Assembly (NCBI GenBank): GCA_964451935.1
Contig: CAYVKE010000135.1
Span: forward strand, 1-7,977
Direction: 5' to 3'
DNA length: 7,977 nt
Source of the DNA: CALFXN01 sp964451935
Lineage (GTDB): Bacteria; Synergistota; Synergistia; Synergistales; Aminobacteriaceae
Part shown: positions 1 through 5,770 of the stretch, piece by piece
Numbering within the stretch: the stretch's first letter is position 1
Layout of the letters: each line of letters starts with the position of its first letter
Made by a program: the position numbers and the translations under genes
The notes under the pieces: generated by a model
Seen by the model: only the letters and a program-made list of their open reading frames with translations
Told to the model about the DNA's origin: nothing
Database searches by the model: none

Positions 1-384
1 CATCGCGCACAGGAATCGGATCGAAGCGGGCTTGGGTTGCGTGGGAAGCGTTCCGAGGAGCACGACTGCGTCGCCATCGACGATTGTCTCTCCATTGTTG
101 CACCGCTCCACGAGGAGCGCCGTCCGACGGGGATCGACGCGGAGGCGTTCCCGTTCGAGAGCGAGCAGGACTTCCGAGAGATCCACGGGAATCCCTTCCG
201 AAACGGCAGGGTACAGTTCAAGCCACGCCGTCATCCGGTTCCCGTCCACGCGAATCTTGTAGCCGCCGTCCCGGGGCGCGGGCTTTGGGGGCTCCTGTAT
301 GGTCACGCCCGAAAGGAACTGTTCCACGTCTTTCACGAGTTTCTGGAGGTTCGCGAGCTTCAAATCCTCAGCCGTGGTTCTCAT
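1..384 (-). CDS. FapA-like (DUF342) protein, N-terminal part, cut by window edge
   Basis: This reading frame is open from an ATG at 384-382 to the first base of the window without a stop, giving 128 residues; the rest lies to the left. Residues 1-35 look helical and then proline-rich. Residues 39-128 resemble the N-terminal domain of FapA/DUF342 polymerisation-type proteins: a D-G-x-Y-x-I-x-V-D-x-x-x-M-x-A-x-L core at 39-55, then a Leu/Glu helix at 69-80 and an 'RVDPRR' turn near 82-87 where relatives have a 'gv..gi' element. A hydrophobic strand (VVLLG, 107-111) then leads into a Pro/Lys segment (113-119). FapA homologues are linked to flagellar or cell-envelope assembly, but their biochemical role is unclear. 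The start is uncertain: the only purine-rich stretch (AAAAGGGG) abuts the ATG with no spacing, and no better in-frame start exists before an upstream stop. The gene diverges from the sensor-kinase operon and may share its regulatory spacer. Confidence is good that it is coding and moderate for the family. Confidence 0.55.
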   Translation of the reverse strand, partial: MRTTAEDLKLANLQKLVKDVEQFLSGVTIQEPPKPAPRDGGYKIRVDGNRMTAWLELYPAVSEGIPVDLSEVLLALERERLRVDPRRTALLVERCNNGETIVDGDAVVLLGTLPTQPKPASIRFLCAM

Positions 385-577
385 CCCCTTTTCGAGGACT
401 CGTCCACGCGACCCGGTCGCGCGATAACGGAGGAACGACGTGAAAGAATACTACACGCAAGGAGGATTTTCCTGTATTGTTATATCATATCCGATTATCG
501 GAAAAATTGTTCACGCGATCCGTTTGGGCGAACTCCTCCTATGGAGCGGCGTTTTCGAAAACGGGGTGAACGGCGGG
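385..577. promoter_or_regulatory. Divergent spacer with three palindromes
   Basis: This spacer separates the FapA-like gene (leftward) from the sensor kinase (rightward). The stretch about 441-515 is clearly more AT-rich than the flanking genes, as expected for promoters. Three inverted repeats are visible: CGCGACC-C-GGTCGCG at 407-421, CCGAT-T-ATCGG at 491-501, and CGTTTTC/GAAAACG at 550-563. I could not find a well-spaced -35/-10 pair in either direction. Isolated -10-like boxes exist, such as TATCAT at 483-488 on plus and TATGAT/GATAAT on minus. A good Shine-Dalgarno (GGAGG, 429-433) sits six bases before a GTG at 440 that is in frame with the kinase, so part of this region could be coding. 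I consider that the less likely reading. Confidence 0.45.
563..569 (+). promoter_or_regulatory. Ribosome binding site deciding the kinase start
   Basis: GGGGTGA at 563-569 pairs with the anti-Shine-Dalgarno sequence over seven bases, with one G-U wobble, and lies eight bases before ATG 578. It competes with GGAGG at 429-433 in front of GTG 440. The ATG 578 start gives a short basic cytoplasmic tail just before the first membrane helix, the usual layout for CHASE kinases. Confidence 0.5.
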
Positions 578-3427
578 ATGACGCAGGGACAGGAACGAAA
601 CGGACGAATCATTCGGATCACCGGACACCGGAAGACCATTCTAGGATCGGTGATTGTTCTTTTGTTTTCCCTCGTCTTGCTCCATCTCCTCGGAGGAACG
701 TACCGGCAGCGGCTGCTCGCGGAACGCCGCGCCCAGGTCGCGGCGGAGCTGGCGCCGTACGGAACGGCGCTCGGAATCCTCCTGGAGCAGCGTCTTTCCC
801 TGCTGGACGCGATCAACGCCTTCATCCGGTCCCATCCGAACCCCGAATCCGAAGACATGCGCGCCGGGTTTCTCACCTTCGCGCGAAATCTCTTCCCGCA
901 AAAGAAGGGGCTCCGAGCGCTGCAGTTCTATCCGCGAAGCGGCGCCGTATTCCTGTACCCCACTGAAGGAAATGAGGTCGTTCGGGACCGGACGCTGCAG
1001 CACATCATGACGGACCCCCGCCCAAACGTGTACGAAGATGTCCGTCGCACGGTCGATACACGGCGGACATCCCTGAGCGATCCGTACGAAATGCTTCGCG
1101 GGGGACTGGGGATCGTCGCGCGACAGGCGCTTTTCCTGAACGAAGCCCTTTTCGGCATCGGCGTCGTCGTCATGGATATCCCCCCGCTCCTCCGCGAGGC
1201 GGGGCTGGATTCTCCGCTCAGGAACATCGACATCGCGTTGTGCGACAGGACGGGAAGGATCTTTTCCGGACGGGAAGGCATCTTCGCCGAATCTCCCGCC
1301 ACCTGCGCCATCCCGCTCGTCGAGGGGGCATGGAGCATGGCGGCCGTTCCGTCCGGAGGCTGGGAGCGTTCGATCTCCCGTTCCATGCTCTTTTTTCGCG
1401 CGGCCGGCGCGGCATTCGCCGTGCTTCTTTCAGTCCTCTTCTATCTCTCGTCTCTCCGGCGAAACGCCATGATGCAACTCGTCACGGAGCGAACAGCCGA
1501 ACTGGATGACTCCAGACGACGGTACCGGACGCTTTTCGACGGCAATTCCGATTTCCTCTTCGTCGTCGCTCCCGACGGCGGAATCCTCGATACGAACCGC
1601 GCCGCCGAGAAGGAGTACGGCTATTCGGCCGAGGAGTTCCGGAACCTCACCGTTATCGATATAACGCCTCCCGATCTTCGCGATATGGTCCGTGAAAGAC
1701 TCCTCGCGGCATCCCTCGGCGAAGTCCAGTTCGAATCGCGTCACCGAAAGAAGGATGGTTCCGAGCTTCCGGTGGAGGCGCACTCCTGCGCCGTCTCTCT
1801 GGACGGAAAGCCCTGCCTGCTATCCACGATCCGGGACATTTCCGAACGGAAGCGCTCGGAAGCAAGGACATATTGGCTTTCCTCAATCCTGGAACGGAGC
1901 CTGAACGAGATCTACGCCTTCGATACGGAAACGCTTCGGTTCACATATGCGAACCGCGGCGCGCTGGACAACCTGGGGTATACGCTCGAAGAGCTGCGAA
2001 CGCGCACCCCTGTGGACATCAAGCCCCTGTTCACGCAGGATAGCTTTCGGGAGCTTCTGGCGCCCATTGCGGCAGGGACGATCGAACGATTGTCTTTCGA
2101 GACGACGCATCGGCGAAAGGACGGAACCTGCTATCATGCGCTGATTGCGCTGCAGATCGCGAAGGACGAAGCAGGAAAGCAGTTCGTCGCGATCGGGCTG
2201 GACATCACCGGGCGAAAAAAGGCCGAAGCGGATCTTGCCCGTGCGATGGAACGACTCCGGGGCCTTCACGAAATCGACAGGGCCATTCTCGAGGCCAGGC
2301 CCACGGACGAAATCGTTGAAATAGCGCTCCGGCGCATACGGACGCTCCTTCCATGCGACGACGCGACCTTCACCGCGGCGGAGACAGATTCCGAAAGAGG
2401 CGGGACGAAGGAGACGCGTTTCGTCGACGACATTGACGAAGCGATACGGGAAGACCCGTATCTCGCGCCTCTCCGGGACAGGGGGATACGATCCTTTTTT
2501 TCGATTCCGGCGGCCGCGCCCGATGGGATTTTCGGGGTCCTGAACGTCGATTTCGCCCGACCGGCCGCTTTTTCCGCGGAGGATGCCGAGCTGGGACAGG
2601 AAATCGCCTCGCAGCTCGCAATCGCTTTCACGAACACCCGCTTGCTCGACGAGGTGCGAGCAAACGCCGCGAATCTCGAAAAGTTGGTGGAGGAGCGGAC
2701 CGCAAGTCTCGAAGCCGCGAACGGCGAACTCGAAAGTTTCTGCTACTCCGTTTCGCATGACCTTCGCGCTCCGTTGCGGGCGATCGGCGGGTACGCCGGG
2801 ATCCTCTCTGAGGAGTACGCTCCCAGTCTGGACGACGAGGGCAAACGCGTCTGTTCGGTCATACTCGCGAATACGACGCGGATGGGTGCGCTTATCGACG
2901 GGCTTCTGGCCTTCTCACGCTTCGGCAGAGCGAAGATGTCCCCATCCCCGCTCGACATGGAGGATCTCGTTCGTTCGATCTACGACGAAATCACCCCGGA
3001 AGACACGCGCGGACGCATCGACTTTCGTCTCTCGCCCCTCCCGAGCGCGACGGGAGACGTCACGCTCATACGGCAGGTATGGTCGAACCTTTTGTCGAAC
3101 GCGATCAAATTCACGTCGAAAAGAGAACGACCGCACATCGAAATCGAGGGAACGACGACCGAAACGGAGCTGGTCTATACGATCCGGGACAACGGCTCCG
3201 GTTTCGACATGCAATTCGCGGACAGGCTCTTCGGCGTCTTCCAGCGCCTCCACAGCATGCAGGAATTCGACGGAACGGGCGTCGGACTCGCCATCGTCCG
3301 GCGCATCGTCGAACGCCACGGAGGGCGCATCCGGGCGGAAGGACGCGTGGATCGCGGAGCGGAATTCGTCTTCACGCTTCCGCGTTATGCAAACGAAAAC
3401 GAGAATCGCTCTGAGAGGAGGGCATAG
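578..3427 (+). CDS. Membrane sensor histidine kinase, CHASE-PAS-PAS-GAF-HisKA-HATPase
   Basis: The protein has 949 residues from ATG 578 (995 if GTG 440 is used). Order from the ATG: basic tail 1-19; membrane helix about 20-39; extracytoplasmic CHASE domain about 55-255, with the typical 'FPQKKGLRALQFYPR' stretch and a later 'IVARQALFL' strand; second membrane helix about 271-291; coiled-coil linker; PAS about 314-424, ending 'IRDISERKR'; PAS about 434-549, ending 'DITGRKKAE'; GAF about 559-689; second coiled coil 'LVEERTASLEAAN'; HisKA with 'SVSHDLRAPLR', phospho-acceptor His727; HATPase about 827-936. The ATP site is complete: N-box NLLSNAIKF (Asn841), G1 DNGSG (871-875), F-box FGVFQRLH, G2 GTGVGL (899-904). 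CHASE domains bind small molecules outside the membrane; the ligand here is unknown. There is no receiver domain, so phosphate should pass to a separate regulator, and the gene three bases downstream encodes one. Overall class is certain; the PAS/GAF ligands and exact start are not. Confidence 0.93.
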   Translation: MTQGQERNGRIIRITGHRKTILGSVIVLLFSLVLLHLLGGTYRQRLLAERRAQVAAELAPYGTALGILLEQRLSLLDAINAFIRSHPNPESEDMRAGFLTFARNLFPQKKGLRALQFYPRSGAVFLYPTEGNEVVRDRTLQHIMTDPRPNVYEDVRRTVDTRRTSLSDPYEMLRGGLGIVARQALFLNEALFGIGVVVMDIPPLLREAGLDSPLRNIDIALCDRTGRIFSGREGIFAESPATCAIPLVEGAWSMAAVPSGGWERSISRSMLFFRAAGAAFAVLLSVLFYLSSLRRNAMMQLVTERTAELDDSRRRYRTLFDGNSDFLFVVAPDGGILDTNRAAEKEYGYSAEEFRNLTVIDITPPDLRDMVRERLLAASLGEVQFESRHRKKDGSELPVEAHSCAVSLDGKPCLLSTIRDISERKRSEARTYWLSSILERSLNEIYAFDTETLRFTYANRGALDNLGYTLEELRTRTPVDIKPLFTQDSFRELLAPIAAGTIERLSFETTHRRKDGTCYHALIALQIAKDEAGKQFVAIGLDITGRKKAEADLARAMERLRGLHEIDRAILEARPTDEIVEIALRRIRTLLPCDDATFTAAETDSERGGTKETRFVDDIDEAIREDPYLAPLRDRGIRSFFSIPAAAPDGIFGVLNVDFARPAAFSAEDAELGQEIASQLAIAFTNTRLLDEVRANAANLEKLVEERTASLEAANGELESFCYSVSHDLRAPLRAIGGYAGILSEEYAPSLDDEGKRVCSVILANTTRMGALIDGLLAFSRFGRAKMSPSPLDMEDLVRSIYDEITPEDTRGRIDFRLSPLPSATGDVTLIRQVWSNLLSNAIKFTSKRERPHIEIEGTTTETELVYTIRDNGSGFDMQFADRLFGVFQRLHSMQEFDGTGVGLAIVRRIVERHGGRIRAEGRVDRGAEFVFTLPRYANENENRSERRA
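3415..3422 (+). promoter_or_regulatory. Ribosome binding site inside the end of the kinase gene
   Basis: GAGGAGGG lies within the last codons of the kinase gene, eight bases before the ATG of the response regulator at 3431. The stop codon (3425-3427) falls between this site and the start. This supports one transcript with translational coupling of the two proteins. Confidence 0.7.
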
Positions 3428-3430
3428 CCC

Positions 3431-4456
3431 ATGCACGACACCCTGCGCATCCTGATGATCGAAGACATGCCCGAAGATGCGGAGCTTGCGCGGCGCGAAA
3501 TATCCCGGGAGATTCCCGGGTGCGTGTTCCGGAGAGTCGAGACGAAGGACGACTTTCTGCGCGAGCTGAAGGACTTCCTGCCGGACATCGTCATTTCGGA
3601 CTATTCGATGCCGCGCTTCGACGGCATGACGGCCCTCCGGCTGAGCATCGCGCACGACCCCACGATCCCGGTGATCATGCTGACCGGATCCATGAACGAA
3701 GACACCGCCGTGGCGTGCATGAAGGCCGGAGCGACCGACTACGTCATCAAGGAGCACACGAAACGCCTCGGCCCCGCCATTCTCGGCGCGATGGAGAAGA
3801 AGTCGCTCTGGGCCGAAGCGGCCCGCCGGGAGCAGGAACGAACGGAGCTGCTCACCCGGTTGCGCGCCTCGCTGAACGGCACCGTTCATATCATCTCGAC
3901 AATCGTTGAAAAGCGGGACCCCTATACCGCCGGGCACCAGCAACGCGTCGCACTGCTGGCCGAACGGATCGCCCTCGCGATGGGGTTCTCGCCGGAACGG
4001 GCGGAGGGCGTCCGGATCGCGGCGGTCCTCCACGATCTCGGCAAGGTAGCGATCCCGTCGGAGATCCTGAGCAAGCCGTCGACGCTCACGCGCAACGAGT
4101 TCACGCTGATCAAGCAGCACCCGTTCGAGGGCTACGAGATCCTCAAAGACACGGACTTTCCCTGGCCGATCGCCCGGATGGTCCTGGAACACCACGAGCG
4201 CATCGACGGTTCGGGGTATCCGGACGGCGCGCCCGGAGCCGATCTCCTGCCCGAATCGAAGATCCTGATGGTGGCCGACGTCGTCGAAGCCATGGCGAGC
4301 CACAGACCCTACCGCCCATCGCTCGGCATCGACGCGGCGCTCCAGTTCGTCTCGGAAAACAGCGGAACGCTCTTCGACCCCGAGGTCGTCAACCGCTGCG
4401 TCGCCCTCTTCCGCGAGACCGGCTTCACATGGAACGGGACGCCCCCGGTTTCATGA
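3431..4456 (+). CDS. Response regulator with HD-GYP c-di-GMP phosphodiesterase output
   Basis: This 341-residue protein has two domains. The N-terminal receiver (about 5-120) has the acidic pair Glu11-Asp12, phospho-acceptor Asp57 in 'ISDYSMPRFDG', Thr85 and Lys107, so it should be phosphorylatable. A helical linker (120-150) joins it to an HD-GYP domain (about 150-335). Metal and catalytic positions are present: Glu160, His169 ('YTAGH'), His201-Asp202 ('LHDLGK'), His230 ('KQHP'), His254-His255 ('HHER'), the signature GSGYP (260-264) and Asp283 ('VADVVEAM'), followed by 'RPYRP'. HD-GYP enzymes hydrolyse cyclic-di-GMP to pGpG and/or GMP, generally lowering c-di-GMP and favouring motility over biofilm. 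The gene starts three bases after the kinase stop and is almost certainly its cognate regulator: CHASE signal, phosphorylation of Asp57, change in phosphodiesterase activity. Whether phosphorylation activates or inhibits cannot be read from sequence. There is no DNA-binding domain. Confidence 0.94.
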   Translation: MHDTLRILMIEDMPEDAELARREISREIPGCVFRRVETKDDFLRELKDFLPDIVISDYSMPRFDGMTALRLSIAHDPTIPVIMLTGSMNEDTAVACMKAGATDYVIKEHTKRLGPAILGAMEKKSLWAEAARREQERTELLTRLRASLNGTVHIISTIVEKRDPYTAGHQQRVALLAERIALAMGFSPERAEGVRIAAVLHDLGKVAIPSEILSKPSTLTRNEFTLIKQHPFEGYEILKDTDFPWPIARMVLEHHERIDGSGYPDGAPGADLLPESKILMVADVVEAMASHRPYRPSLGIDAALQFVSENSGTLFDPEVVNRCVALFRETGFTWNGTPPVS

Positions 4457-4464
4457 AACACCTT

Positions 4465-4496
4465 CGCTGAGAACGGAGCCGCCCGTCCCTTCAGCG
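4465..4496. terminator. Hairpin between convergent genes
   Basis: CGCTGA at 4465-4470 pairs with TCAGCG at 4491-4496, with an inner ACGG/CCGT pairing (4473-4476 and 4482-4485). The right arm overlaps the TGA stop of the minus-strand peptidase (4491-4493). There is no T-run on either side, so a factor-independent terminator is only tentative. It fits the position between the operon end and the convergent peptidase gene. Confidence 0.35.
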
Positions 4497-5462
4497 GCGG
4501 ATATCCGCGACGGACGGAAACCCATAGCCTCCGCGCGCGGAGCGGACCGCATCCGCGACCGCCTCTTCGACGGCCCGCGAGGCGAGCGCGCCCAGCGCGT
4601 TCAGGTCTGCCCCGACATCACCCGTCGACAGCGCGAAGATCGTGTCGCCGTCGACCATCGTGTGCGACGGGCGCATGGAGCGCGCATAGCCGTCGTGCGA
4701 CATCGAGGCGAGCTTTCCCGCCTGCGCCTTCGTCAGGCGCGCGTTCGTCGCGACGACGCCGATGGTCGTGTTTCCGGCGAAAATATTCTTCTTCTCCCCG
4801 AGGGCCGCAATGACGGCGTCCTCCGTCCCCCGAAAGACGCGTTTCTCGCGGTCCCACGCCCCGGCCAGGATTTTTCCCGTCTCCGGATCCATCACGTCGC
4901 CGAGGCAGTTCACGGCGATCAGCGCGCCGACCGAAACCGGCCCGACGCGGTACGCGCAGGCGCCGACGCCGCCGCGCATCGCGAAATCATTCCCGAGAAA
5001 CTTTCCGACGGTCGCCCCCGTCCCCGCGCCGACCGAACCGAGCGAAGGGCGATAGTCGGGATCGAGCGCGTTTTCAGCGGCCCGGCGGCCCATATCGCGG
5101 TCCGGGCGACGGGACCAGTCGCCGCACAACAGGTCGAAGAGCACCGCCGAACAGACGATGGGAACCTTCGTGACGCCGACGTCGAAGCCGATTCCCCGCC
5201 GCTCCAGAAGCTCCATCACGCCCGACGCCGCATCGAGCCCGAACGCGCTTCCCCCGGCCAAGACGACCGCATGGATCCGCTCAACGAGATTGCGCGGGTC
5301 GAGAAGGTCCGTCTCCCGCGTTCCCGGAGCGCCGCCCCGGACGTCGACGCCCGCGACGGCCCCCTCCTCGCAGACGATGACCGTGCATCCGGTCGCGGCC
5401 GTTTCATCCTGGGCGTGCCCCACGCGCAGGCCGGGAATATCGAAAAAGGACATCGATTCCAT
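4491..5462 (-). CDS. P1 family (S58, DmpA/NylC-like) peptidase
   Basis: This 323-residue protein belongs to the P1/S58 family of N-terminal-nucleophile hydrolases, whose members include the aminopeptidase DmpA, beta-peptidyl aminopeptidases and nylon-oligomer hydrolase NylC. Visible family motifs are 'PGLRVGHAQD' near the N-terminus (10-19), 'TGCTVIVCEEGAVAGVDVRGGAPGT' spread over 24-48, 'VVLAGGSAFGLDAASGVM' within 66-83, 'GSVGAGTGATVGK' (142-154), and 'NTTIGVVATNA' (231-241) followed by 'DGYARSMRPSHTMVDGD' and 'FALSTGD'. By analogy with NylC, the precursor should cut itself between Asn231 and Thr232, leaving Thr232 as the N-terminal nucleophile of the smaller subunit. The natural substrate is not predictable. 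Start ATG 5462 is preferred over ATG 5453 because GGAGGAGGAG (5481-5472) sits at proper distance. No signal peptide or membrane segment is seen, so it should be cytoplasmic. It is monocistronic and converges on the signalling operon. Confidence 0.9.
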   Translation of the reverse strand: MESMSFFDIPGLRVGHAQDETAATGCTVIVCEEGAVAGVDVRGGAPGTRETDLLDPRNLVERIHAVVLAGGSAFGLDAASGVMELLERRGIGFDVGVTKVPIVCSAVLFDLLCGDWSRRPDRDMGRRAAENALDPDYRPSLGSVGAGTGATVGKFLGNDFAMRGGVGACAYRVGPVSVGALIAVNCLGDVMDPETGKILAGAWDREKRVFRGTEDAVIAALGEKKNIFAGNTTIGVVATNARLTKAQAGKLASMSHDGYARSMRPSHTMVDGDTIFALSTGDVGADLNALGALASRAVEEAVADAVRSARGGYGFPSVADIRR

Positions 5463-5518
5463 ATATCGGGTCTCCTCCTCCGGAACGCCGCAATGCGCCG
5501 ACGGGCGTTTCCGGCGCC

Positions 5519-5547
5519 ATTATACAAACCCCGCCGCTCCCGGAGAA
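5519..5547 (-). promoter_or_regulatory. Probable promoter of the peptidase gene
   Basis: Read on the minus strand, a perfect TATAAT occupies 5524-5519, about 57 bases before the ATG. The hexamer 17 bases upstream is TTCTCC (5547-5542), which matches the -35 consensus at only three positions. The weak -35 lies inside the dyad CGCCGCT/AGCGGCG (5532-5553), so a bound regulator could block or assist polymerase here. Confidence 0.5.
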
Positions 5548-5553
5548 GCGGCG
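5532..5553. repeat. Inverted repeat over the -35/spacer of the peptidase promoter
   Basis: CGCCGCT (5532-5538) and AGCGGCG (5547-5553) are exact reverse complements separated by eight bases. The repeat covers most of the -10/-35 spacer and the -35 hexamer of the leftward TATAAT promoter, a typical operator position. As RNA on the plus strand it could also fold, but no T-tract follows. Confidence 0.5.
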
Positions 5554-5570
5554 AATCGTGCGACGGACGA

Positions 5571-5594
5571 GCGCATCGGGGCGCCCCGATGCGC
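5571..5594. repeat. Perfect 24-bp palindrome
   Basis: GCGCATCGGGGC is followed immediately by its exact reverse complement, with no mismatch and no loop. On the plus strand the right arm is followed by CATTTTCCC, so a rightward transcript would end in a very stable hairpin plus a short T run. It lies about midway between two divergent genes, where no rightward transcript is obviously expected. It may be a dimer-binding operator, a stray terminator or one copy of a dispersed palindromic repeat. Confidence 0.6.
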
Positions 5595-5690
5595 CATTTT
5601 CCCTCGTGCGCGCCGATGTTTCCCCGAGATGGCCCGGACATGGGCGCGTTGCATTTCGTATACACTTCAGCAGGTTTCGCCTTCTTGTGA

Positions 5691-5763
5691 AATCATTGAC
5701 GAGTGGTACGGACAATGACATGCTCTCCGCGATGACAAAGTGAATCGTTTCTCAATGATTGAG
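5691..5763 (+). promoter_or_regulatory. Dehydrogenase leader: paired AATCATTGA elements and -35-like box
   Basis: AATCATTGA (5691-5699) recurs in inverted orientation as TCAATGATT (5752-5760), 61 bases apart. The right copy is itself centred in CTCAAT-G-ATTGAG (5751-5763) and runs into the ribosome binding site. The left copy overlaps TTGACG (5696-5701), a five-of-six match to the -35 consensus. Seventeen bases on is CATGCT (5719-5724), a poor -10. The arrangement suggests two operator sites flanking a promoter; the promoter itself is tentative. Confidence 0.4.
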
Positions 5764-5769
5764 GGAGGG
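5761..5769 (+). promoter_or_regulatory. Ribosome binding site of the alcohol dehydrogenase
   Basis: GAGGGAGGG lies directly before ATG 5771 and eight bases before an in-frame GTG at 5777. It rules out the TTG at 5759, which would place the site inside the gene. ATG 5771 uses the left GAGGG half at five bases spacing; GTG 5777 would use GGAGG at about eight bases. Confidence 0.6.
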
Positions 5770-5770
5770 A

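Larger units (their letters stand above)
5463..5770. promoter_or_regulatory. 308-base divergent spacer, peptidase / alcohol dehydrogenase
   Basis: I see no gene in this stretch. It holds, left to right: the peptidase ribosome binding site and promoter box; a 7-bp-arm hairpin (5532-5553); a perfect 24-bp palindrome (5571-5594); an unremarkable GC-rich part; and an AT-richer segment (about 5650-5770). That last segment contains two inverted AATCATTGA elements, a TTGACG -35-like box (5696-5701) and the dehydrogenase ribosome binding site. The spacing makes two back-to-back promoters with operators the simplest reading. Confidence 0.5.

Noticed and set aside
37..966. Plus-strand open frame (309 codons) at the left edge
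   Set aside because: It overlaps the FapA-like gene in antisense and the kinase in another frame. Its protein is Arg/Pro-rich and unlike any domain.
1651..1666. CGTTAT-CGAT-ATAACG inverted repeat inside the kinase
   Set aside because: It lies within PAS1 coding sequence, far from any start, and is short enough to be chance.
1883..2758. Minus-strand open frame (291 codons) inside the kinase
   Set aside because: It lies opposite the PAS2/GAF region of a continuous kinase gene and has no domain resemblance or ribosome binding support.
3504..3520. CCCGGGA-GAT-TCCCGGG hairpin early in the response-regulator gene
   Set aside because: It encodes ordinary receiver-domain residues in a GC-rich gene, and nothing in its position suggests regulation.
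2915..4303. Long minus-strand open frame (462 codons) across the kinase end and regulator
   Set aside because: It is antisense to two clear genes, rich in Arg, His and Asp as expected from complementing GC-rich codons, shows no recognisable domain, and crosses the boundary of two real genes.
5704..5724. Possible sigma54 promoter (TGGTACG...) before the dehydrogenase
   Set aside because: The required GC element at ten bases after the GG is absent; the downstream bases read GA, so the pattern does not fit.
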